From the NCBI GenBank assembly GCA_900541475.1, contig UQJV01000003.1:1-64000 (forward strand): a stretch of 64,000 bases of DNA, read 5' to 3'. Shown piece by piece: positions 26,167-34,906 of the stretch. Position numbers and translations under genes: made by a program. Position 1 is the first letter of the stretch. Each line of letters begins with the position of its first letter. The notes beneath the pieces were generated by a model, which made no database searches, was not told where the DNA came from, and saw only the letters and a list, made by a program, of their open reading frames with translations. This DNA comes from an uncultured Collinsella sp. GTDB lineage: Bacteria; Actinomycetota; Coriobacteriia; Coriobacteriales; Coriobacteriaceae.

Positions 26167-27297
26167 ATGCCCAACAAACCCGTGAAGATCATCATGCTTA
26201 CCGGATACCTCGGTGCCGGCAAGACCACGCTGCTCAACCACATCCTCGCTAACGACGGCGGCATCCGCGCCGCCGTGATCGTCAACGATATCGGCGAGAT
26301 CAACGTCGACGCCAGCCTTATCGCCGACGGCGGTCTTTCCGAGACCGACGACCTCATCCCGCTCACCAACGGCTGCATCTGCTGCACGCTTTCGGACGAC
26401 CTGGCCAACCAGCTGCAGGGCATCGCCGATTCGGGCGACTTCGACTACATCATCATCGAGGCCTCGGGCATTTGCGAGCCCATCCCCATCGCCTACACCA
26501 TCTCGAGCTTCTGCGACGAGGCCAAGGTGGGCGGTCAGCCCAAGCTTGCGCTCGACAACATCGTGGCTGTGGTCGACTGCGCCCGCATGTACGACGAGTT
26601 CAACGGCGGTCGCGACCTGCTGGCCGAGGATATCGACGAGGACGACATCGAAAGCCTGCTCATCCAGCAGATCGAGTTCTGTTCCACGCTGATTCTCAAC
26701 AAGACCGATACCGTGAGCCCTGAGCAGATCGCCGAGCTCAAGGCCATCGTGCGCAGCCTGCAGAAGGACGCTGTGATTGTCGAGGCTCAAAACGGCGAGG
26801 TCCCCATGGAGGAGCTGCTCGATACCGACCGCTTCGACTTTATGCGCGCCTACAACTCCGCCGCCTGGATCGAGGCCATGGAGCATCCCGAGGAGCACGA
26901 CGACCCCGAAGTGCTCGAGTACGACATCGAGACCTTTGTGTACTCGCGCCGCAAGCCATTTGACCTGCAGAAGTTCACCAATTTTGTTGAGCAGGAGTGG
27001 CCCGACGAGGTCATTCGCGTCAAGGGCCCGCTGTGGCAGACCGGCAATCCGGACATGTGCTACATGTTTGAGCAGGCCGGCCACCAGATGCGCCTAATGG
27101 AGAACGGTCTGTTCGTTGACTCCGCGCCCGAGGGCGAGAAGCAGAAGATCATCGACGAGAATCCCGAGATCATGCAGATTTGGGACGACGAGACGGGCGA
27201 CCGTATGACGAGCCTGTGCATCATCGGCCGTCACATGGACAAGGATGCGCTCATCGCCTCCCTCGATGCCTGCCTGACCGACTGGCACCGTGCCTAG
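26167..27297 (+). CDS. CobW/COG0523 G3E-family GTPase (metal chaperone)
   Basis: A 376-residue GTPase. ATG 26167 follows AAAGGAGGGCAC. Walker A is GYLGAGKTT at 13-21, the metal-binding GCICC lies in LTNGCICCTLSDD near residue 70, and NKTD near residue 180 gives guanine specificity. The C-terminal domain spans about 240-376. COG0523 proteins insert zinc, cobalt or other metals into client proteins. No metal transporter or Zur-type gene is adjacent, so the metal and client are unknown. A strong terminator follows at 27337. Confidence 0.92.
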   Translation: MPNKPVKIIMLTGYLGAGKTTLLNHILANDGGIRAAVIVNDIGEINVDASLIADGGLSETDDLIPLTNGCICCTLSDDLANQLQGIADSGDFDYIIIEASGICEPIPIAYTISSFCDEAKVGGQPKLALDNIVAVVDCARMYDEFNGGRDLLAEDIDEDDIESLLIQQIEFCSTLILNKTDTVSPEQIAELKAIVRSLQKDAVIVEAQNGEVPMEELLDTDRFDFMRAYNSAAWIEAMEHPEEHDDPEVLEYDIETFVYSRRKPFDLQKFTNFVEQEWPDEVIRVKGPLWQTGNPDMCYMFEQAGHQMRLMENGLFVDSAPEGEKQKIIDENPEIMQIWDDETGDRMTSLCIIGRHMDKDALIASLDACLTDWHRA

Positions 27298-27336
27298 GTT
27301 TATCCAAGCGGGCATTTTTCCGCCTACATAACCGCC

Positions 27337-27371
27337 AAACCACCACGAAGGTACCCTTCGTGGTGGTTTTT
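27337..27371 (+). terminator. Strong intrinsic terminator after CobW gene
   Basis: AAACCACCACGAAGG, loop TAC, CCTTCGTGGTGGTTT, then TT: perfect 15-bp stem. Confidence 0.92.
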
Positions 27372-27392
27372 CGTTCTGAGCCAAGGAGATTC

Positions 27393-27992
27393 ATGTTCAA
27401 CATCGTGCTGTATGCGCCCGAGATTCCGGCCAATACGGGCAATATCGGCCGCACCTGCGTGGTTGCCGGCGCCCGCCTGCATCTGGTAGAGCCGCTGGGG
27501 TTTTCGCTCGATGACAAGACGGTGCGTCGCGCCGGACTGGGCTACTGGCAAAACTTGGACGTGACGACCTATGCCGGCTGGGAGGATTTCCTTGCGCGCA
27601 ACGGCCTCTCCCCTGCCGACGAACGTCTGCATCTGCTGACCAAAAAGGCACGCCGCACCTATGCGCAGAGTACCTACCGCGATGGCGACTACTTGGTCTT
27701 TGGCAGCGAGAGCTCGGGCATTCCCGAGCCACTGCTTGCCGCGGCGCCCGAGCGCTGCGAGCGCATCCCGATGCTGCGCGATTGTGACTCACTCGACAAC
27801 GCCGAGGCCTGGGAAGCCCACGAGGAATCGCTGGGACATACCGAGGACAGCCACGAGGCCATCCTTCAGCAGGATATCTGCGGCAACTTCGTCAATCCGG
27901 ACGACTACCGCATCAGTGCACTCAACCTCTCCAACAGCGCCGCCATCGTCCTCTACGAGGCCCTACGCCAAACAGGCTTCGCCAACATGTGA
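27393..27992 (+). CDS. trmL: tRNA (cytidine/uridine-34 2'-O)-methyltransferase TrmL, SPOUT family
   Basis: A 199-residue SPOUT methyltransferase that modifies the wobble base of certain leucine tRNAs. ATG 27393 follows AAGGAG. Motifs in order: NIVLYAPEIPANTGNIGRTC, LVFGSESSGIP, and ALNLSNSAAIVLYEA forming the trefoil knot SAM site. The usual length is about 155; an acidic insert (about 145-180, NAEAWEAHEESLGHTEDSHEAI) before the last motif explains the excess. Its TGA stop lies inside a 31-bp palindrome shared with other gene ends in this window. Confidence 0.92.
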   Translation: MFNIVLYAPEIPANTGNIGRTCVVAGARLHLVEPLGFSLDDKTVRRAGLGYWQNLDVTTYAGWEDFLARNGLSPADERLHLLTKKARRTYAQSTYRDGDYLVFGSESSGIPEPLLAAAPERCERIPMLRDCDSLDNAEAWEAHEESLGHTEDSHEAILQQDICGNFVNPDDYRISALNLSNSAAIVLYEALRQTGFANM

Positions 27993-28017
27993 CAAAGGGA
28001 CAGTCCCTTTGTCACAT
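27987..28017. repeat. Dispersed palindrome, TGACAAAGGGAC subfamily, perfect copy
   Basis: ATGTGACAAAGGGAC, centre A, GTCCCTTTGTCACAT: 15-bp perfect arms. It carries the trmL stop codon and separates trmL from the convergent UvrA-like gene. Related copies: 31715, 58022, 59556. Confidence 0.85.
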
Positions 28018-28020
28018 TGC

Positions 28021-30525
28021 CTATAGGTAGCGACCGGTAATGCTCTTGGAGCAAGCTGCGATATCCGCCGACGTTCCGGCGCAGACGATTTGCCCGCCCG
28101 CGTCGCCACCGCCCGGGCCCATGTCGATCACGTAATCGGCATTGCGGATAAGGTCGAGATCGTGTTCGATCACGATAACCGTGGCGCCCTTGGCAACAAG
28201 GCCGTCGAACACACTCAGCAGTAGCTGAACATCGAGCGGATGCAAGCCAATCGTGGGCTCATCGAACACGAATACGGCATCGTCCTGCACGCGGCCCATC
28301 TCGCTCGCAAGCTTAAGACGCTGCGCCTCGCCGCCCGAAAGCGCCGGTGTGGGCTCACCGAGTGTGAGATAGCCCAAGCCAAGGTCGTGCAAGGTCTGCA
28401 AGCGCGCCTGAACCTTCTTGAGTCCCACCGTGGCGTCGATAGCCTCGTCCACATTCATGTCCATGAGCTGCGGCAACGTAAGCAAGCTCCCGTCCTTGCC
28501 CTCACGATGGATACGCGAAGCCGTGTCCGCATAACGCGAACCGCGACATGCCGGGCAGACGATCTCGACGTCGGGCAAAAACTGCACATCGAGCGATATC
28601 GAGCCCGTGCCATCGCACGTAGGGCAGCGCAAGGCGCCGGTGTTGTAGCTAAAGGCACCCGCCTTGTAGCCGGCTGCCTTGGCCTCGGGCGTGCGGGCGA
28701 AGGCACGACGCAGCTCGTCATGGATGTCGGCATAGGTTGCGACCGTCGAGCGCACGTTGGCGCCGATGGGCGTGGCGTCAATCAGGTTTGCGCGGGCAAT
28801 ACCCTCGGCATCGACCCAACGCACGTGTCTTGGCAGACGCTCGCCAGCTGCCTGTGCCTTAAGTGCCGGGATGAGTGTCTCGAGCACCAACGTCGTCTTG
28901 CCCGAGCCCGAAACGCCCGTCACCGCGACGAGACGGCCGCGCGGGATATCGACTTCGAGCGGTTTTACGGTATGAATGGCATCGGTTGCCATGCGGATAT
29001 GTCCCTGGTCGAACATTTCCTCGTCAGTCACCTGCGGACGCATGCGCTTGGACTCTGCGCGCAAAAACGGGGCGATGCGGCTGCCCCGCGATTGTTCGAC
29101 CTCGTCCACCGTACCTGCAGCGATCACGTTACCGCCACCTGCTCCGGCAACGGGGCCCATCTCGACCAGATAGTCAGCTTCCGCCAGTACGCGCGTATCG
29201 TGGTCGACAACAACCACGGTGTTGCCGTCGCCTACCAGGTCGCGCATCACGCCAACCAGGCCGTCGACATTTGCCGGATGCAAGCCGATCGAGGGCTCGT
29301 CCAGCACATAAAGCACGCCCGTCGATCGATTGCGTACCACGCGGGCGAGCTGCACACGCTGGCGCTCACCCGTGGAGAGCGTGGCACCGGCGCGGTCGAG
29401 TGAAAGGTAATCGAGACCCAGGTCGACCAGACGACGAGCCGTGCTCAAAAACGAATCGCAGATATCCGTCGCCATGGGCTGCATCTCGGCCGGCAAGGAT
29501 GCGGGCACCCCGCGCACCCACTCAATCGCCTCGCCCAGCGTCATGGCCGCGGCCTGCGCCAGATTGATACCGCGCACCTGGGGCTGGCGCGCGGCCTCGG
29601 AGAGACGCGTGCCGCCACAGTCACGGCATGGCCCCTCGCGCAAAAAGCGTGCAACGCGTTTGAGGCCCTTATCGTCCTTAACCTTGGCAAGCGCATTCTC
29701 AACGGTATAGACGGCGTTGTAATAGGTAAAGTCGAGCGGCGTGGCGCCCTCGCCGTTTTTGGGAACGTAGAGAATGTGCTTTTTAACCGCCGGACCATGG
29801 AACACGATGTCGCGCTCTAGAGGCGTGAGCTGGTTAAACGGCACGTCGGTGCGCACGCCCATCTCACCGGCAACTTGCTTCATCAGGTCCCACATGAGCG
29901 TGCCCCAAGGAAGCACCGCGCCTTCGTTGATGGTCTTGGACTCATCGGGCACCAGACTCGCCTCGTCCACCTCGCGCATGACACCGGTGCCGCCGCAGGT
30001 AGGGCACGCACCACCACTATTGAAAGCCAAATCCTCGGCGCTCGGCGCGTAGAACTCGCGACCACATGCGGAGCACGTGAGCGACAGGCCAGCGGCAACG
30101 TTAAGGCTCGGCTCCACGCGCGCCCCGCAGTGCGGGCACACGTGATGGGCGCAACGGCTAAAGAGCAGACGCAGGCTATTGTTGAGCTCGGTCATGGTGC
30201 CAAAGGTCGAGCGCACACCTGGCACGCTGGGGCGTTGATGCAACGCGAGCGCCGCCGGCACATGCAGTACCTCGTCTACCTGGGCATGCTCAGCCTGCGT
30301 CAGGCGACGACGAGTATAGGTGCTGAGCGCCTCCAGGTAACGACGCGAGCCCTCGGCATAGAGGACGCCCAACGCCAGCGAACTCTTGCCCGAGCCCGAC
30401 ACGCCGGCAATACCCACGAGCTTTCCCAGCGGGATATCGATATCGATGTCCTTGAGGTTGTGGACACGCGCGCCACGCACCTCGATAGCCTGCGGGCTCA
30501 TCTTCTGTTCCGTCACCTTTATCAC
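28021..30525 (-). CDS. UvrA-like ABC ATPase, class II (UvrA2)
   Basis: An 834-codon excinuclease-A family ATPase. Two ABC modules are visible: Walker A GVSGSGKSSL and GVSGSGKTTL, signature LSTGERQRVQ and LSGGEAQRLK, and Walker B VLDEPSIGLHP and VFDEPTIGLHP. Zinc-finger CxxC pairs occur (CPHCGA, CPTCGGTG, CPTCDGTG, CPACRG). It is about 100 residues shorter than housekeeping UvrA and lacks much of the UvrB-binding domain, as in UvrA2 proteins linked to antibiotic or DNA-damage tolerance. GTG 30525 or ATG 30501 may be the start. It begins 1 base after the stop of the AAA ATPase gene, so the two are translationally coupled. Confidence 0.9.
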   Translation of the reverse strand: MIKVTEQKMSPQAIEVRGARVHNLKDIDIDIPLGKLVGIAGVSGSGKSSLALGVLYAEGSRRYLEALSTYTRRRLTQAEHAQVDEVLHVPAALALHQRPSVPGVRSTFGTMTELNNSLRLLFSRCAHHVCPHCGARVEPSLNVAAGLSLTCSACGREFYAPSAEDLAFNSGGACPTCGGTGVMREVDEASLVPDESKTINEGAVLPWGTLMWDLMKQVAGEMGVRTDVPFNQLTPLERDIVFHGPAVKKHILYVPKNGEGATPLDFTYYNAVYTVENALAKVKDDKGLKRVARFLREGPCRDCGGTRLSEAARQPQVRGINLAQAAAMTLGEAIEWVRGVPASLPAEMQPMATDICDSFLSTARRLVDLGLDYLSLDRAGATLSTGERQRVQLARVVRNRSTGVLYVLDEPSIGLHPANVDGLVGVMRDLVGDGNTVVVVDHDTRVLAEADYLVEMGPVAGAGGGNVIAAGTVDEVEQSRGSRIAPFLRAESKRMRPQVTDEEMFDQGHIRMATDAIHTVKPLEVDIPRGRLVAVTGVSGSGKTTLVLETLIPALKAQAAGERLPRHVRWVDAEGIARANLIDATPIGANVRSTVATYADIHDELRRAFARTPEAKAAGYKAGAFSYNTGALRCPTCDGTGSISLDVQFLPDVEIVCPACRGSRYADTASRIHREGKDGSLLTLPQLMDMNVDEAIDATVGLKKVQARLQTLHDLGLGYLTLGEPTPALSGGEAQRLKLASEMGRVQDDAVFVFDEPTIGLHPLDVQLLLSVFDGLVAKGATVIVIEHDLDLIRNADYVIDMGPGGGDAGGQIVCAGTSADIAACSKSITGRYL

Positions 30526-30526
30526 C

Positions 30527-31645
30527 CTACTCGTGCCATAAAATGCGGTCGCGGATATACTCGCCCAGCATGGGCACGGTAAACCGGACGAGGCCGTATC
30601 CAGCAGCCTCGATGACGCGCTCGCGAATCAGGCTTGCGCGATATTTACTCGCCCAGCTCTGGGTGCGATCGCAACGCTCAATGATATCCGCCATGCGCGT
30701 CGGTTTACCCTCATCAGCAGCCATAGCCTCGATAAAGAGGCGTTGCGGACTGCGCAGCCCGTAATACAGGGGCGCGTCAACCGCTTCGTAGAACTCGGAG
30801 ACGGCATCCGCATGACCATCCTCGACATCGCGCTCTTCAATGACCTGCGAGCCACGCCGGACAGCAGACCGCCACATGTAATAGCCCACCAGCTGAACCA
30901 TGTAGGGATGCCCCATGCTCTTGCGCGCCGCAAGGTCCGCCGTCTCCGCGTCAACGTAAAGACCAGCGTCTTTGACCGTCCGGACATATGAATCGCGCAC
31001 CTTGGGCAAAGATATCGCCCCCAGCGTACGCTGCTGGGCACGCCGCAAAAACGTCACGCTCGGCTCTTCGAGCAGGTCGTCAACCATACTGGGTAAGCCG
31101 GCGAACACCAGCGCAAGACCGCGCTGGTCGCTATCGGGCAAGCCCGTGGCATCCTGGTCTCCGAGCACCTGCTGATAGAGAACGGCAAGAGCCGCCAGTT
31201 CCTCGATAGACGCCGATTGCGCCTCGTCAATCGCAAACAGGATGCCCTTGCCTGGACCGAGCTTCTTAAGGCGCTTGTTGACCAGCCCTCGCAACGTCTC
31301 GCCCTTTGCCCGCGCCGCCTCGACCGACATCCGACCAAACGACGGACCGAACTCCATTGACGTCACAACGGGTTTATTCGAGCGAAGCGCGTCGGCCAAG
31401 CGGTCGCATAAGCCAAGCGAAGCGGAATCGGAGACAACCGCCCATCCGCGCTCGCTGGCCAGACGTTGCAGCTCCCGCAGGAGAACCGTCTTGCCGCAGC
31501 CGCGGTTTCCCGTAATGAGCATGAGCCTGCCCGGCGCTCCGGCGCCATTATCGAGCCCTTCCTCGAAATCTTCGATGACCGACTCGCGACCGATGAGTAT
31601 CGGAGGCCGCTTGCCAGCCGTGGGCTTAAAGGGATTTGGATTCAT
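30527..31645 (-). CDS. AAA/ORC-like ATPase with C-terminal winged-helix
   Basis: A 372-residue ATPase. ATG 31645 follows GAGGAGGCCGAC. Walker A is GNRGCGKT at 46-53, Walker B ILFAIDEAQ near 135-143, and arginine-rich sensor segments follow; the last 80 residues look like a winged-helix (TRMADIIERCDRTQSWASKYRASLIRERVIEAAGYGLVRFTVP). This layout is seen in archaeal-type/ORC-like ATPases of bacterial accessory loci. No role is known. It is coupled to the UvrA2 gene, and three TTATACC iterons lie 35 bases upstream. I do not recognise a named family; a DNA-linked stress or defence role is inference from the coupling only. Confidence 0.82.
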   Translation of the reverse strand: MNPNPFKPTAGKRPPILIGRESVIEDFEEGLDNGAGAPGRLMLITGNRGCGKTVLLRELQRLASERGWAVVSDSASLGLCDRLADALRSNKPVVTSMEFGPSFGRMSVEAARAKGETLRGLVNKRLKKLGPGKGILFAIDEAQSASIEELAALAVLYQQVLGDQDATGLPDSDQRGLALVFAGLPSMVDDLLEEPSVTFLRRAQQRTLGAISLPKVRDSYVRTVKDAGLYVDAETADLAARKSMGHPYMVQLVGYYMWRSAVRRGSQVIEERDVEDGHADAVSEFYEAVDAPLYYGLRSPQRLFIEAMAADEGKPTRMADIIERCDRTQSWASKYRASLIRERVIEAAGYGLVRFTVPMLGEYIRDRILWHE

Positions 31646-31680
31646 GTCGGCCTCCTCGGATTGGCAAACCCTGGTAATAG

Positions 31681-31710
31681 TTATACCAACTTATACCGAG
31701 TTATACCAAC
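31681..31710 (-). promoter_or_regulatory. Three exact-period 10-bp TTATACC iterons, likely operator/promoter
   Basis: TTATACCAAC, TTATACCGAG and TTATACCAAC abut without gaps at 31681, 31691 and 31701. On the gene strand they read GGTATAA, which could supply -10 elements. One helical turn per unit suggests repeated binding of one protein upstream of the AAA ATPase. Confidence 0.65.
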
Positions 31711-31714
31711 AGCA

Positions 31715-31743
31715 GGTGACAAAAGGGCCGCCCTTCTATCACC
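31715..31743. repeat. Dispersed palindrome, TGACAAAGGG subfamily, imperfect copy
   Basis: GGTGACAAAAGGGC and GCCCTTCTATCACC (2 mismatches) around one base. It carries the stop codon of the TetM-like gene and lies just beyond the TTATACC iterons. Confidence 0.65.
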
Positions 31744-33742
31744 TATGGCCGAAAAACTCGGCGTCTGCTGCTCGCCAGGGGCGGAAGGTAGCGGGATCGA
31801 CCTTTACGTGCGCCGCGGCGGGTACGTCGTACCATTTGACCGTGTAACCGGCGCCGTGAGAGCAAAAGACCGAATCGGGCGTGTTGGGCAGATCGGCCTC
31901 TGGCTCATAGGCGGCAGCCTCGATTACGCGCTCGGCATCATGGCAAGCCGCATAGCCGGCGAACTCTAGGTACAGATGCCCGCGACCGCTCGTGTAGGCA
32001 GCCACCTCCAGCGCGTAATCCTGCACCTCGGAAGCCGGCACGCGACCCACAAGCTTCGCCCGGTCGCCTGTCATCGTCGGCGACTCGTACTCGGCACCCA
32101 TGCGCGTGGCGTCCGAGAGCGCCCGGCCCACGCACTCCCCCGGCACCTCGAGCTCAAAGTGGTACCACGGCTCCAACAGCACCGCCGCGCCGGCCTCACG
32201 CGCCTGCATCAAACCCTGGCGAATCGCGCGGTACGTGGCCTGGCGAAAATCGCCGCCCTCGGTGTGTTTGGCATGCGCGCGGCCGCCCGTGAGCGTAATG
32301 CGCACATCGGTGATGGGCGAGCCGGTCAGCACGCCCAGGTGATCGCGCTCCATGGCGTTGGTGAGTGCCAAACGCTGCCAGTTAAGATCGAGCTCGTCGG
32401 TCGAGGTCACGGTGCCAAACTGCACGCCCGAACCCGCTGGCAACGGCTCCAGACGCAGATGCACCTCGGCATAGTGGCGCAGTGGCTCAAAGTGGCCCAT
32501 GCCCTCGACCGGCTGCGAAATAGTCTCCTTATAGAGGATGCCGCCAGACTCAAACGAAACCGAAAGGCCAAAGCGATCGGCCAACACCCGCTGCACGACC
32601 TCGAGTTGCACGGCGCCCATCAGCTGCAGATGTATTTGCTCAAGATGCGTATTCCAGCTTACGCCGAGCATGGGATCCTCGTCGGCAAGCTCGGCCAGCG
32701 CTTGGAACACCGTATGGACATCGTGCTCGTTCGGCAGCACCGCATAGGTGAGAACTGGCGCAATGACGGGCGCATCGCCCGCGGGCTCTGCGCCCAGGGC
32801 GTCCCCCGGGCGAACGTCCGCAAGACCCGTCACGGCACAAATACCGCCAGCGGCAACTTCCTGGGCAAGCTCATACTTTTCGCCGTTATAGATGCGTACC
32901 TGGTCGATCTTCTGCTCCCATGCCTCGGCACCGGAACGTCCGTTAATCACCTGTTTGGCATGCAGCGTGCCGCCGGTCACTTTAACCCAAGCCAAGCGCT
33001 CGCCACGGTCTCCACGACTCACGCGGTAGACACGCGCGGCGAACTCCTGGGGCCATGTTCGCTCGTACATCAGAGTGCACATACCGTCGAGTAGCTCGCC
33101 CACGCCTTGGTCCTTGAGCGCCGAGCCGGCAAAGCAGGGAAAGAGCTTGCGCTCGGCGACCATGCGCGACAGCGTTGCGACGGAAAGCTCACCCGCCTCA
33201 AGAAACTCGTCGAGCGCCGCCTCGTCTAACGCAGCGGCGTCCTCCTGAACGGCGCCGCCCGCCAACAATTCGTTGGCATCCAGGCAGCCCTCGGAAAGAC
33301 GTTGCCCAAGTTGTGCCAGCAAAACATCGCGGCCGGGATTCTCCAAATCGATCTTGTTGATATAGATGAACGTCGGGATCTCATAGCGCGCAAGCAGGCG
33401 CCACAGGGTTTCGGTATGCCCCTGCACGCCGTCGTTGGCGCCCACAACCAAAATCGCGTAGTCGAGTGCGCGCAGCGTGCGCTCCGCCTCGGCTGAAAAA
33501 TCGACATGCCCTGGTGCATCCACGAGCATGACGTGGGTATCGCCATGGTCGAGCACAGCCTGCGACGAGAAGATCGTAATACCGCGCTCGCGCTCAATCT
33601 CGTTCGTATCCAGATGCGAATCGCCATCGTCCACGCGGCCGCGCTTGCGAATGCGGCCCGCGTTGAATAGCATGGCCTCGGCCAACGTGGTCTTGCCGGC
33701 ATCGACATGCGCCAAGATTCCAACGACCGCTTGCTTCGACAT
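31739..33742 (-). CDS. TetM/TetO-like ribosomal-protection-family GTPase (EF-G paralogue)
   Basis: A 667-residue translational GTPase. ATG 33742 follows GAGGAGAGCC; a TTG further upstream is in frame but unsupported. G1 is AHVDAGKTT at 12-20, the switch I segment is ERERGITIF, G3 is DAPGHVDF, and G4 is NKID. The later EF-G-like domains continue to the end, without a C-terminal extension. Length and motifs match the TetM/TetW/TetO family, which displaces tetracycline from the ribosome; chromosomal homologues in Coriobacteria exist and their resistance role is not established. No transposon or conjugation gene is nearby, so this appears native rather than on a recent mobile element. Confidence 0.87.
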   Translation of the reverse strand: MSKQAVVGILAHVDAGKTTLAEAMLFNAGRIRKRGRVDDGDSHLDTNEIERERGITIFSSQAVLDHGDTHVMLVDAPGHVDFSAEAERTLRALDYAILVVGANDGVQGHTETLWRLLARYEIPTFIYINKIDLENPGRDVLLAQLGQRLSEGCLDANELLAGGAVQEDAAALDEAALDEFLEAGELSVATLSRMVAERKLFPCFAGSALKDQGVGELLDGMCTLMYERTWPQEFAARVYRVSRGDRGERLAWVKVTGGTLHAKQVINGRSGAEAWEQKIDQVRIYNGEKYELAQEVAAGGICAVTGLADVRPGDALGAEPAGDAPVIAPVLTYAVLPNEHDVHTVFQALAELADEDPMLGVSWNTHLEQIHLQLMGAVQLEVVQRVLADRFGLSVSFESGGILYKETISQPVEGMGHFEPLRHYAEVHLRLEPLPAGSGVQFGTVTSTDELDLNWQRLALTNAMERDHLGVLTGSPITDVRITLTGGRAHAKHTEGGDFRQATYRAIRQGLMQAREAGAAVLLEPWYHFELEVPGECVGRALSDATRMGAEYESPTMTGDRAKLVGRVPASEVQDYALEVAAYTSGRGHLYLEFAGYAACHDAERVIEAAAYEPEADLPNTPDSVFCSHGAGYTVKWYDVPAAAHVKVDPATFRPWRAADAEFFGHR

Positions 33743-33929
33743 GGCTCTCCTCTTATTGCAAGCCCATCGCACGCGGCAACGGGCGTCCTCATTCCACACT
33801 GGATGATACAATTTACGGGCCGGCGGGCGAAGCGGGCCCTATCCCCCGACCGAGCTCATCGCCCTGCGTTGCCGCGCGGCGATTTTCGTAGGTTCGCGCC
33901 TTGCGAAAGCCGGCTTGCAAAACAGCCAG

Positions 33930-33967
33930 CGAACGAAAATGGCCCCACCCGGGGCCATTTTCGTTCG
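33930..33967 (-). terminator. Terminator after GNAT gene
   Basis: CGAACGAAAATGGCCCC and GGGGCCATTTTCGTTCG form a perfect 17-bp stem with a 4-base loop; TTTT lies in the descending arm on the minus strand. Confidence 0.75.
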
Positions 33968-33995
33968 TGCAAATTGTTGATACGCGTCCCCGCTC

Positions 33996-34487
33996 TTATG
34001 CCTCGCGCAGCCAGTCAAACGCAACACGCGGTGTACCGTCGGACACATACACGATGCCGGCGCGCTCAAACCCCGCCTTGAGGCTCGCGCCCTGCATGGG
34101 CAGGTTGTCCTGATGCGTGTCGATGCGCAGGTGATCGGCACGCTCCTTGGCAAAGGCAAACATCGCAGCCGCGATACCGTGCACGGTGCCGTCGGATGCC
34201 ACACGGTGCAGCACGGCGTACGGAGTGTCGCTACGCCATTGACCGTCCTCAATTACGTCATAGCACTCGTCCGGGCCCGGTAAAAAGGCAAACGTCGCCA
34301 CCACGCGGCCGTCGACTTCACACACATAGCTGCCACCGGCAGCGATATCGGCAGCCAGCTGCTCGGCAGAAGGCGTGCCCTCGGGCCACTGCGTGGCGTT
34401 GCCATGCGCGCGCATAAAGGCGCGGGCCGCGTCATAGACAGCCATGACGGCGGGAATGTCGGTATCGAGGGTTTTTCTGATCATCAC
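33996..34487 (-). CDS. GNAT-family N-acetyltransferase
   Basis: A 163-residue acetyl-CoA-dependent acetyltransferase. The fold can be traced: N-terminal IRKTLDTDIPAVMAVYDAA, the strand VCEVDGRVVATFAFLPGP, the acetyl-CoA region near RVASDGTVHGIAAAMFAFAKERADHLRIDTHQDNLPMQGASLKAGFERAG. The usual R/QxxGxG/A loop is weak here, replaced by GTVHGIAA. GTG 34487 after GAGG is a possible start, ATG 34484 the other. The substrate is unknown. Divergent from the small zinc-ribbon gene with a TTGGTATCA dyad between. Confidence 0.83.
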   Translation of the reverse strand: MMIRKTLDTDIPAVMAVYDAARAFMRAHGNATQWPEGTPSAEQLAADIAAGGSYVCEVDGRVVATFAFLPGPDECYDVIEDGQWRSDTPYAVLHRVASDGTVHGIAAAMFAFAKERADHLRIDTHQDNLPMQGASLKAGFERAGIVYVSDGTPRVAFDWLREA

Positions 34488-34505
34488 GCGGCGGCCTCAC
34501 GTTTA

Positions 34506-34537
34506 TTGGTATCACTTTGATTGAGCAATGATACCAA
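34506..34537. promoter_or_regulatory. TTGGTATCA dyad between divergent genes
   Basis: TTGGTATCA (34506-34514) and TGATACCAA (34529-34537) form a perfect 9-bp dyad with 14-base spacer between GNAT and the small zinc-ribbon gene. The half site resembles the GGTATAA iterons at 31681. Confidence 0.55.
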
Positions 34538-34561
34538 CGTTTGGAGAGGGGCGCGAAGCAG

Positions 34562-34858
34562 ATGGGGAGCAAAAAGCGAGCCGCTTGGTCAAAAGCCAAA
34601 AGCGAGTTTTTAGGCGCTGCCACGGGCGGCGATATGAGTGACCTGTTTGCGCGCGAAGACGAGCGCCGCGACGCCCTGGACGCCGAGCGCGATGAGGCCT
34701 GGCGCTACAAGTCGTGCGAGCGCAAAAACCGTTACGACACGCGCGCCGAGGCCGAGGCTGTTATGGCCGAATGTGAAAACCGCGGGCGGCGTGGCTTGGC
34801 CTGCTACAAATGCGAATACTGCGGCGGCTGGCATTTGACGTCGCACCCTTGGAAATAG
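34562..34858 (+). CDS. Small basic zinc-ribbon protein, function unknown
   Basis: A 98-residue protein starting MGSKKRAAWSKAKSEFLG. The middle is highly charged (FAREDERRDALDAERDEAWRYKSCERKNRYDTRAEAEAVMAEC). The C-terminus CYKCEYCGGWHLTSHP has two CxxC-like pairs typical of small zinc ribbons. ATG 34562 is the likely start, with GGAGAGG 13 bases upstream; TTG 34541 is also in frame. The family is unknown to me; the CGGWHLT ending is frequent in small actinobacterial nucleic-acid-binding proteins. Confidence 0.65.
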   Translation: MGSKKRAAWSKAKSEFLGAATGGDMSDLFAREDERRDALDAERDEAWRYKSCERKNRYDTRAEAEAVMAECENRGRRGLACYKCEYCGGWHLTSHPWK

Positions 34859-34906
34859 ACCCCACATTGGCACGGCACTGACGGAGCGCCAGCCATCGCA
34901 CACAAG

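Noticed and set aside
31739..33742. Acquired tetracycline-resistance gene on a transposon
   Set aside because: No transposase, integrase or tet leader-type region was recognised; context looks chromosomal.
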